A stretch of DNA of 64,000 nucleotides from Bacteroidales bacterium (GTDB lineage Bacteria; Bacteroidota; Bacteroidia; Bacteroidales; UBA932): positions 30,779 to 94,778 of the forward strand of contig JAFSSE010000012.1 in the NCBI GenBank assembly GCA_017445755.1, in the 5' to 3' direction. Shown here piece after piece: positions 59,578-64,000 of the stretch. The notes below the pieces were generated by a model. That model was not told the origin of the DNA, did not search any database, and was given only the letters and a program-made list of their open reading frames with translations. The translations under genes and the position numbers were made by a program. The first letter of the stretch is position 1. The number at the start of each line of letters is the position of its first letter.

Positions 59578-60432
59578 CTACAGATGTAATAGCTGGAGCT
59601 CTTCTTCCGTATAAAGGATCCGGTCCACAAAGTCCGGCGCCATACGGGCGACCACTACGTACGCAATCAGCAGCACCGCCGCCACCGCCAGCACCCCGAC
59701 GCACACCGACACAATCCTTTTCATCATCCTCCTTCCCCGACCCTTTTCCACCGGCTCTTCGGAAGGGACTTCCTCGACCGGGATTTCTTCGACGGCTTCC
59801 ACGGGGGCTTCCTCGACGGTTTCCACGGGGGCCTCAACGGCTTCCTCGGCAGGAACTTCGGCAGCCGCTTCCTCAACGACCTCCTCAGCGACCTCTTCAA
59901 CCACCTCTTCAGTCGGGGCGTCAATAACCACCGCCTCCGGAATCTCTTCCGGAATATCTACCATGGAAGCCAGCCCGGCCACTGCCGCAGCAACCTCGGC
60001 CGGAGTTTCCTCATGAGTCTTTAAAGATATAGGTGCAAGGCCGAAGCCGCCGGGATAGATATCGAGGTTCTCGTCGGCGATGAAGAAAAAGTTGTTCTCC
60101 TTTGTCGCCCTGAGCCGGCCAAGGCCCGGGAAAAAGACGGTTTTCTTCTCCTTCAGCACCTCCCGGAGCTGGGAGAGGAACGGTACGACGATCCTTACGG
60201 CGTCATCCTGCGAAATACTGTTCGACTGGGCGTAAAAATCCACCAGAAGGGTATCCCGTCCTTCCGACCGGTTGAAATACAGTCTCCTGTAAGGCGGATT
60301 GATTGTATAACCCCGGTCCGTAAAAGTAGAAGGGACCATCTCTGCCACGAAGGATCCGAGGCCCGGCAGGGTCACAGAATCGTTATCGAGAATAATTTCC
60401 CTGATGATTTTTGAAAGCAGGTCTATATCCAT
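59578..60432 (-). CDS. HU-domain (CCDC81-like) membrane protein without SPOR domain
   Basis: 284 residues. The first ~140 contain two HU-like domains of the bacterial CCDC81 type (IIREIILDNDSVTLPGLGSFVAEM, KKTVFFPGLGRLRATKENNFFF). A Glu/Val/Pro-rich linker (about 155-232) follows, then a basic stretch (KGRGRRMMKR) and one membrane helix (about 238-262), with a ~22-residue tail. Relatives in Bacteroidota often continue into a periplasmic SPOR domain that binds denuded peptidoglycan; here the protein stops soon after the helix. May link chromosome or DNA-like ligand to the envelope (inference). Promoter TAACTTTG at 60457. Confidence 0.75.
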   Translation of the reverse strand: MDIDLLSKIIREIILDNDSVTLPGLGSFVAEMVPSTFTDRGYTINPPYRRLYFNRSEGRDTLLVDFYAQSNSISQDDAVRIVVPFLSQLREVLKEKKTVFFPGLGRLRATKENNFFFIADENLDIYPGGFGLAPISLKTHEETPAEVAAAVAGLASMVDIPEEIPEAVVIDAPTEEVVEEVAEEVVEEAAAEVPAEEAVEAPVETVEEAPVEAVEEIPVEEVPSEEPVEKGRGRRMMKRIVSVCVGVLAVAAVLLIAYVVVARMAPDFVDRILYTEEELQLLHL

Positions 60433-60456
60433 GGCACGTCTTTCCGTTAAGGTTTA

Positions 60457-60488
60457 CAAAGTTACGAAAGAAAGCAAAAATTATCAAA
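60457..60488 (-). promoter_or_regulatory. Promoter TTTG-N20-TAACTTTG for the HU-like/salvage operon
   Basis: On the minus strand TTTG (60485-60488) and TAACTTTG (60457-60464) are separated by 20 bases. The start codon is 24 bases downstream. Confidence 0.75.
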
Positions 60489-60492
60489 AAAA

Positions 60493-60523
60493 TTTGGATT
60501 CCCGATAAAATATACTACCTTTG
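60493..60523 (+). promoter_or_regulatory. Promoter TTTG-N19-TACCTTTG for tRNA-Asn
   Basis: TTTG at 60493-60496 and TACCTTTG at 60516-60523, exactly 19 bases apart; the tRNA starts 42 bases downstream. Divergent from the HU-like gene promoter. Confidence 0.85.
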
Positions 60524-60565
60524 CAATCCCGAATACGGGAAGAAACGGTATCAATACTGCAATAT

Positions 60566-60642
60566 TCCTCCTTAGCTCAGTTGGTTAGAGCATCTGACTG
60601 TTAATCAGAGGGTCGTAGGTTCAAGTCCTACAGGGGGAGCCA
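60566..60642 (+). tRNA. tRNA-Asn(GTT)
   Basis: 77 bases with CCA encoded. Acceptor TCCTCCT pairs with AGGGGGA (one G-T pair), anticodon loop CTGTTAA gives GTT, and the T arm is GTAGG-TTCAAGT-CCTAC. Discriminator is G. It borders an accessory region on its 3' side. Confidence 0.97.
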
Positions 60643-60645
60643 AAG

Positions 60646-60690
60646 CGGACAAATTGTCAAAATCGGCAGTTTGTCCGTTTTCTTTTTCTT
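60646..60690 (+). terminator. Intrinsic terminator of tRNA-Asn
   Basis: 8-base stem CGGACAAA (60646-60653) with TTTGTCCG (60670-60677), 16-base loop, followed by a T-rich tract. Confidence 0.75.
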
Positions 60691-60746
60691 TGTAACTCTC
60701 TGATTTCAAGCCCCATGTGAACAAGAATTCATCCTTGGACAGAGGT

Positions 60747-60914
60747 TCAATATCGTCCGTTTTCCTTGCTCCATACAATTCCATCGGGGTTGAGGGTGTT
60801 GAGGTTGTAGTTTTTGATGTGAAGGGAGACCCCGTTCTCGTTGAGGTAGTTGATAACTTTGAGGGCTTCGAGCGTGTTCCTTCCCAGACGGTCAGCATTT
60901 CTACTACGGGAACC
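60747..60914 (-). pseudogene. Remnant of a serine recombinase (resolvase catalytic-domain fragment)
   Basis: One minus-strand frame reads DRLGRNTLEALKVINYLN then ENGVSLHIKNYNLNTLNPDG before a stop at 60747. This is the R-L-G-R-N helix and following strand of Bacteroidota serine recombinases (S/R-x-L-G-R-N-x-x-x-x-L and V-x-L-x-I-K-N-Y-N-x-x-T-L-N-P-D-G). Further upstream the similarity moves to another frame (VPVVEMLTVWEG), indicating a frameshift. The N-terminal serine and the whole C-terminal domain are missing. It lies about 100 bases after tRNA-Asn. Confidence 0.7.
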
Positions 60915-61085
60915 TGAAAGCACTCTGTGAACACTGGGGAAAGGATGCCCTCGGGGTCGGGTATGCCTATCTCCGGAACTACGGCATCAGCGAAGAAAAT
61001 CCCTTCCAGAATGCTAAATGCGTGATTCGCAGAGGAATACTTGTCACTTCGAAAAAAAAGTGTTAGTTTTGTGCAGTAAAACACA

Positions 61086-61112
61086 TATCTTTGCGTTTAT
61101 AGTATAGATTTG
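61086..61112 (+). promoter_or_regulatory. Two -7 boxes (TATCTTTG, TAGATTTG) for the small lipoprotein gene
   Basis: Both are perfect TAnnTTTG, at 61086-61093 and 61105-61112. The second lies 25 bases before the ATG at 61138 and is the better-placed one. Confidence 0.55.
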
Positions 61113-61137
61113 TTTGAACTCAATTTGTTATTTGGAT

Positions 61138-61641
61138 ATGAAACCGCTCAAAATCATGCTGTTATTCGCCGGTCTGATTCTTCTGGTCGGTTGCGAAAAA
61201 GCATCCCCTGACAGTTTGCAAGGCAGGTGGGAACCCATATATGCCTCCGGTGTTCATGAAGATGCTGTTTACTCATACTCTTTTGATGGACCTGTCGATG
61301 AGCACGGACAGATTCTAGCGACGATGGTGGGCAAAATAAACCCTGATATAGAGTATGAGCCGAGTACCATGCTAATTACGGGAATCCGCTTTTTCCGGAA
61401 TCATGGGGAAGATGTTTTCACTACTTTCTTCAAGGACTCTCCCCATAACGAGATTGGAAAACCACTCAAGTACAGAGTCAAAAGCGGGAAACTCTACCGT
61501 GAATTGCCTATGGGTGCATTCATCAACTGTTCTCCCGATGTTCTCGAAGAAGGTTCTGGGAAATTTGACGAAGGCACTCCCATTTCATTCCTGGGCAATG
61601 GGCAGGTAAAGATAGGCGATTTCACCTACAGCAAAAAGTGA
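61138..61641 (+). CDS. Small lipoprotein of unknown function
   Basis: 167 residues from ATG 61138; the upstream in-frame codons overlap the promoter region. Signal with lipobox LLVGC (Cys19), then EKASPDSLQGRWEPIYASG, where L-Q-G-R-W-E-P-x-Y suggests a lipocalin-like or META-like beta-barrel start. The rest is beta-rich without a recognised motif. The DNA is AT-richer than the core genes. It stands alone next to a recombinase remnant, so it is probably part of the accessory region. I cannot assign a function. Confidence 0.75.
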   Translation: MKPLKIMLLFAGLILLVGCEKASPDSLQGRWEPIYASGVHEDAVYSYSFDGPVDEHGQILATMVGKINPDIEYEPSTMLITGIRFFRNHGEDVFTTFFKDSPHNEIGKPLKYRVKSGKLYRELPMGAFINCSPDVLEEGSGKFDEGTPISFLGNGQVKIGDFTYSKK

Positions 61642-61685
61642 TTGACGCAACTATATGCGTAGTCAGTTTATATTAAAAACATAAG

Positions 61686-61718
61686 GTGATACACTCGGCA
61701 ACGGTGTATCACTTTTTT
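61686..61718 (+). terminator. Intrinsic terminator downstream of the lipoprotein gene
   Basis: Perfect 9-base stem GTGATACAC (61686-61694) with GTGTATCAC (61704-61712), 9-base loop, and TTTTTT following. Confidence 0.8.
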
Positions 61719-62007
61719 GTATGACGGCGGTATAACCCTAAGGAGCGAAAGACGGGGATTTACTGTGTATCGTGACGGGAAGGTGGTGGCGCAATATACA
61801 GCAATCGGGAGGCCGTTATGATTCGGCGGCTTTACGGATAAAAGACTGGTGTTTGAAGTCCATAGATGGCGTCTTTTCCCTGTATGATGGCCGTACAAGT
61901 CGTTTTTCCTATACGTCTTGATAAGCCACGAAAGTTTCACCTATGTTTCACCTGATGTCTTTTCGGCTTATTCTAAATCATTGATTTTTAATATATTACA
62001 AGATATA
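61719..62007 (+). other. Intergenic region with no recognised gene
   Basis: No credible gene. A short plus-strand frame (YDGGITLRSERRG, TVYRDGKVVAQYTAIGRPL) followed in another frame by FGGFTDKRLVFEVHRW reads like the broken end of a coding sequence, but I do not recognise the family. The right part is AT-rich. Confidence 0.4.
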
Positions 62008-62065
62008 GTTCGAGTCTCGTTTTCCGCTCCAAACGCCTCGCAGCCATGCGGGGCGTTTTTGTTTG
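62008..62065 (+). repeat. tRNA-Gly-like 3' end plus hairpin, copy 1 (att-like)
   Basis: 62008-62031 reads exactly as tRNA positions 53-76: G, T-loop TTCGAGT, T-stem CTCGT, acceptor TTTCCGC, discriminator T, CCA. The matching acceptor 5' side would be GCGGAAA, typical of tRNA-Gly. No 5' tRNA part is present. It is followed by the hairpin AACGCCTCGCA/TGCGGGGCGTT with T tract. 62021-62065 recurs at 63740-63784 with one mismatch in 45. Confidence 0.8.
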
Positions 62066-62078
62066 CGCCCCGGAGGTA

Positions 62079-62840
62079 TCAACCAAGAACCTCTTTGAAT
62101 TCCATGATATCCAGCATCGTAAACTGCGTTCCGTCTATAAAGCCATTCCATGATTGATGGAAATGCCCATAGAACCATCTCTTGAGGGGATGTTCACGGC
62201 TCCTGATGCACTGATGAATCTTATCCATCGTGGTCCTTTCCGCGGAGACATCCTCAAGTAACGAAGGATCCCATTCGGCCCAGGATTCCAAGCCGGCGTG
62301 TGTATTCAGTTCACAAAAAGAAGGGGCCGTATGGGTAACGACGGTGTCGATTTTTATCCTCTCGGGGATTGACTCCAGTTCCTCTGGCATGAAAACCGGA
62401 GCTTCATCCCGCCAGTAGTATGATACGTCCTTGACATGATAGCGGACATTCAATTTCATCCTCTCATATCGGTCAATACTGGTGGCCCCACCGATGCATA
62501 GGATATTGTGTCCGGCAGCCGAGATGACACTATAATCCGGAACCGTTTTCCAACGCGCATAATGAATTCGTTCTTCGGCAAAGTAGGCCGGATCATCATG
62601 ATTGCCCCGAACGAATACGACCCAGTTATTCGATTTGCGAAGCCGACCGGCAACAGCATTGTAAACCTGATCATAATATCCTGGCTTGTCAAATCCAAAC
62701 CCGCAATCTCCAGCAATAATCAGCAAGGTGTCCGTACATCCGTATCGGATGCACAACTTGAAAACAAGCGTCCGGAAGTCTCCGTGGATGTCTCCGGAAA
62801 CGATGACCTGCTTGGCTTCTGGATAGTCGAACAGTTTCAT
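62079..62840 (-). CDS. Calcineurin-like metallophosphoesterase
   Basis: 253 residues from ATG 62840; a TTG five codons upstream is less likely. The metal-binding motifs are in order: GDIHGD (16-21), AGDCG (43-47), RGNHDDP (78-84), THTAPS, and YGHFHQSW near the C-terminus. This is the complete set for a single-domain phosphodiesterase/phosphatase of the calcineurin fold. Substrate unknown. It lies between the two tRNA-Gly-like repeats with an HTH protein, and a candidate small RNA starts from its upstream region on the other strand. Confidence 0.88.
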   Translation of the reverse strand: MKLFDYPEAKQVIVSGDIHGDFRTLVFKLCIRYGCTDTLLIIAGDCGFGFDKPGYYDQVYNAVAGRLRKSNNWVVFVRGNHDDPAYFAEERIHYARWKTVPDYSVISAAGHNILCIGGATSIDRYERMKLNVRYHVKDVSYYWRDEAPVFMPEELESIPERIKIDTVVTHTAPSFCELNTHAGLESWAEWDPSLLEDVSAERTTMDKIHQCIRSREHPLKRWFYGHFHQSWNGFIDGTQFTMLDIMEFKEVLG

Positions 62841-62871
62841 TTTGCGGTTCAGCAAATAGTTCTTATCTTTG
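62841..62871 (+). promoter_or_regulatory. Promoter TTTG-N19-TATCTTTG of the candidate small RNA
   Basis: TTTG at 62841-62844 and TATCTTTG at 62864-62871, exactly 19 bases apart, with no coding sequence downstream on this strand before a terminator. Confidence 0.8.
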
Positions 62872-62875
62872 CATC

Positions 62876-63013
62876 GAGATAATAAATCGTGATACGGATG
62901 GACACAGGGTAGTGCAAAGTCCCCGCCGGCTTAATCCTCGCTTTCGAAGTAATTCCGTCACGTTGTCTTGGGGCGAATCTAGCAGGAGGTCATTTGGCCT
63001 CCTGCTTTGTTTT
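62876..63013 (+). ncRNA. Candidate small structured RNA (about 135 nt)
   Basis: Between a consensus promoter and an intrinsic terminator with no plausible open frame. The body can close on itself: CGTGA-(TA)-CGGA at 62888-62898 pairs with TCCG-TCACG at 62954-62962, leaving a 55-base internal region. The terminator is an 8-base stem GCAGGAGG/CCTCCTGC (62982-63005) followed by TTTGTTTT. The last ~24 bases are antisense to the 3' end of the HTH gene. I do not match it to a known RNA family. Confidence 0.55.
62982..63013 (+). terminator. Terminator of the candidate small RNA
   Basis: Perfect 8-base stem 62982-62989 with 62998-63005, 8-base loop, then TTTGTTTT. It overlaps the stop codon of the convergent HTH gene. 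Confidence 0.8.
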
Positions 63014-63679
63014 CCCCGCATCGATAGCCGTTATGCAGTATTGCACTTTCGATTTGTCGCTATGCTTCACGCCGACCATCATTTTCACGACACCAATACC
63101 CGGACAGGAACAGTGCATCCTCAACATGCTTTTAAACCCTTTTTGATTCTTCTTTTTTGGATTTGCGGGCGTCGTCTCAACCAATACGGCATTTGTCAAG
63201 ATGGCATCCAACTGCAATACAGCCAGTGTCGACAAATAATTGATAGACGCTTGCCCCGCCGTCTCTTCTATGGAAACATATCGAATGTTGATGTCATCCT
63301 TTAGGCAGAGGTTATACCTCTTCGCCTCTGGATTCTTCTGCTTCCACCCATGATAAAATGACAGAATGATCTTCTGTCGGCATCTCCTGTCTTCGGTCGA
63401 ATCTCCGGTAGGAATGTCAATGGCCGTTATCTCGGCTTCCGAATCGGGTGGGACAAGTGGCGCCTCATCCAACTTCGGCTCCTCAACATATCCTACCAGC
63501 ATCTCAAACGGTACGCCCATCACCTCGGCAGCCTTGTAAATGGTCTCCAGGTTCTTGGTCCTGAACAGCGCTTTGACATTTTGCTTCCGAATGCCCATCT
63601 GTCTGGCGAACTCGCTCTTGGTCATCCCAATCCGCTCCAATAAAGTTTCTCCCTTCGCTTCAAAGTATATCTGAATCAT
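62990..63679 (-). CDS. XRE helix-turn-helix protein with unusual C-terminal domain (LPD3/PBECR-like?)
   Basis: 229 residues from ATG 63679; a longer form would start inside repeat sequence upstream of the promoter. Residues about 8-62 are an XRE-type helix-turn-helix (MTKSEFARQMGIRKQNVKALF). A Glu/Pro-rich linker follows. From about 100 comes a separate domain with IRYVSIEETAGQASINYLS, LAVLQLDAILTNAVLVE, KMMVGVKHSDKSKVQYCITAI. This beta/alpha pattern resembles polyvalent-protein LPD3 or Barnase-EndoU-ColicinE5/RelE-like nuclease domains of mobile elements, but I cannot confirm it. Own -7 box TACCTTTG. Regulator-toxin fusion is inference. Confidence 0.7.
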   Translation of the reverse strand: MIQIYFEAKGETLLERIGMTKSEFARQMGIRKQNVKALFRTKNLETIYKAAEVMGVPFEMLVGYVEEPKLDEAPLVPPDSEAEITAIDIPTGDSTEDRRCRQKIILSFYHGWKQKNPEAKRYNLCLKDDINIRYVSIEETAGQASINYLSTLAVLQLDAILTNAVLVETTPANPKKKNQKGFKSMLRMHCSCPGIGVVKMMVGVKHSDKSKVQYCITAIDAGKTKQEAK

Positions 63680-63694
63680 ACCTTCTACTTTTTT

Positions 63695-63702
63695 CAAAGG
63701 TA
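63695..63702 (-). promoter_or_regulatory. -7 box TACCTTTG for the HTH gene
   Basis: Perfect TAnnTTTG on the minus strand, 16 bases before the ATG at 63679, with CTTG about 20 bases upstream. Confidence 0.65.
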
Positions 63703-63739
63703 ATAATAATTTATTACCCTGGCAAGTATTCCGCTCCTC

Positions 63740-63784
63740 TTTCCGCTCCAAACGCCTCGCAGCAATGCGGGGCGTTTTTGTTTG
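63740..63784 (+). repeat. tRNA-Gly-like acceptor end plus hairpin, copy 2 (att-like)
   Basis: Acceptor TTTCCGC (63740-63746), T, CCA, then the same hairpin and T tract as copy 1, 44 of 45 bases identical. Here the T-arm part is missing; instead a second TTCCGCTCC sits just upstream (63729-63737). Confidence 0.8.
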
Positions 63785-63844
63785 TGGCCGGGTGCCGGTC
63801 TATGCGTTTGGGCCAACTCGCTCCAGTCAGTTCGTTCCGGCCAG

Positions 63845-63871
63845 GCTTGCACACTGCGGCAGTGTACAAGC
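63845..63871. repeat. Near-perfect palindrome with 1-base centre
   Basis: GCTTG-C-ACACTGC, G, GCAGTGT-A-CAAGC: 12 paired bases each side with one mismatch and almost no loop. Confidence 0.85.
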
Positions 63872-63896
63872 AGACTACCCTATACGGCCGTTTTTC

Positions 63897-63952
63897 TGTA
63901 CACTGCTCCGGAATAACCCTCGAAAACGAGCCGTTCTGCCGAGCAGTGTACA
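63897..63952. repeat. Nested inverted repeat TGTACACTGCTC / GAGCAGTGTACA
   Basis: Perfect 12-base arms at 63897-63908 and 63941-63952. The 32-base spacer contains a small palindrome CTCGAAAACGAG. The same GCAGTGTACA word occurs in the palindrome to the left and TGTACA again at 63981. No gene was recognised from 63785 to the window end. Confidence 0.85.
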
Positions 63953-64000
63953 CGAATCCCTTCTTAGAAACCTTCTTCTTTGTACACATCGGCAGCGTAC

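Noticed and set aside
60605-61084. Minus-strand frame of 159 codons ending APPVGLEPTTL
   Set aside because: The end is the antisense translation of tRNA-Asn, a well-known spurious protein tail; the rest covers the tRNA terminator and the recombinase remnant in the wrong frame.
61668-61940. 90-codon minus-strand frame next to the lipoprotein gene
   Set aside because: Begins in AT-rich spacer, overlaps the terminator, and shows no domain or promoter.
62018-63784. Integron attC sites as an explanation for the two hairpin repeats
   Set aside because: The arms lack the GTTRRRY core and the unpaired-base pattern of attC; the match to tRNA positions 53-76 plus terminator explains the sequence better.
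63714-63989. 91-codon minus-strand frame at the right end
   Set aside because: Covers the att-like hairpin and the palindromes; Cys/Arg-rich translation with no homology signal.

Overview
The window is chromosomal DNA of a member of the Bacteroidota, most likely order Bacteroidales, at roughly mid-50s percent GC. The evidence is the gene content (TonB receptor with DUF4249 lipoprotein, DUF4290-ftsK-lolA, DUF3822-rsmD, FISUMP lipoprotein, putative porin, NamZ/AmpG) and the promoters: many genes are preceded by the Bacteroidota -7 box TAnnTTTG, several with TTTG 19-20 bp upstream. No rRNA, CRISPR array or intact insertion sequence was seen.

Layout. 1-14488 is mostly core: the end of a CPBP membrane protease, a MurU-like nucleotidyltransferase beside an AmgK-RapZ fusion kinase, a secreted L7/L12-like domain protein, a porin with a lytic transglycosylase, a LolE-like permease with an M13 peptidase, guanine deaminase, two transporters and a HerA-type ATPase. 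14503-21788 is an accessory island: a clan-CD cysteine peptidase, DUF4249 lipoprotein and TonB receptor operon on AT-richer DNA, then hipBA flanked by a 38-bp direct repeat and next to a deleted sulfatase gene. 21790-60432 returns to core operons: rsmD; a DHH phosphoesterase to serine hydrolase run; ptb-ackA; apbE; DUF4290-ftsK-lolA; a murI-ldt-prfB-fumarase-manA-S4-addB-addA run; a CE15-like esterase; and a peptidoglycan-salvage operon (HU-like protein, thioesterase, Nudix, DUF4922-SpoIID, AmpG, NamZ, DUF6515-like). tRNA-Asn at 60566 marks the edge of a second island (60643 to the window end). It holds a serine-recombinase remnant, an orphan lipoprotein, a metallophosphoesterase, a candidate small RNA, an HTH protein with an unusual C-terminal domain, two copies of a tRNA-Gly-like 3' end with its hairpin, and several long palindromes.

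How it fits together. A peptidoglycan theme recurs: NamZ can free MurNAc, AmpG can import muropeptides or sugars, AmgK and MurU can turn MurNAc back into UDP-MurNAc, and MurI, an L,D-transpeptidase and the lytic transglycosylase act on the same polymer. The RapZ-type domain fused to the AmgK-like kinase is a possible sensor of amino-sugar phosphate in this pathway (inference). The most likely undescribed systems are the peptidase-DUF4249-TonB receptor operon and the small module between the tRNA-Gly-like repeats near the right end.
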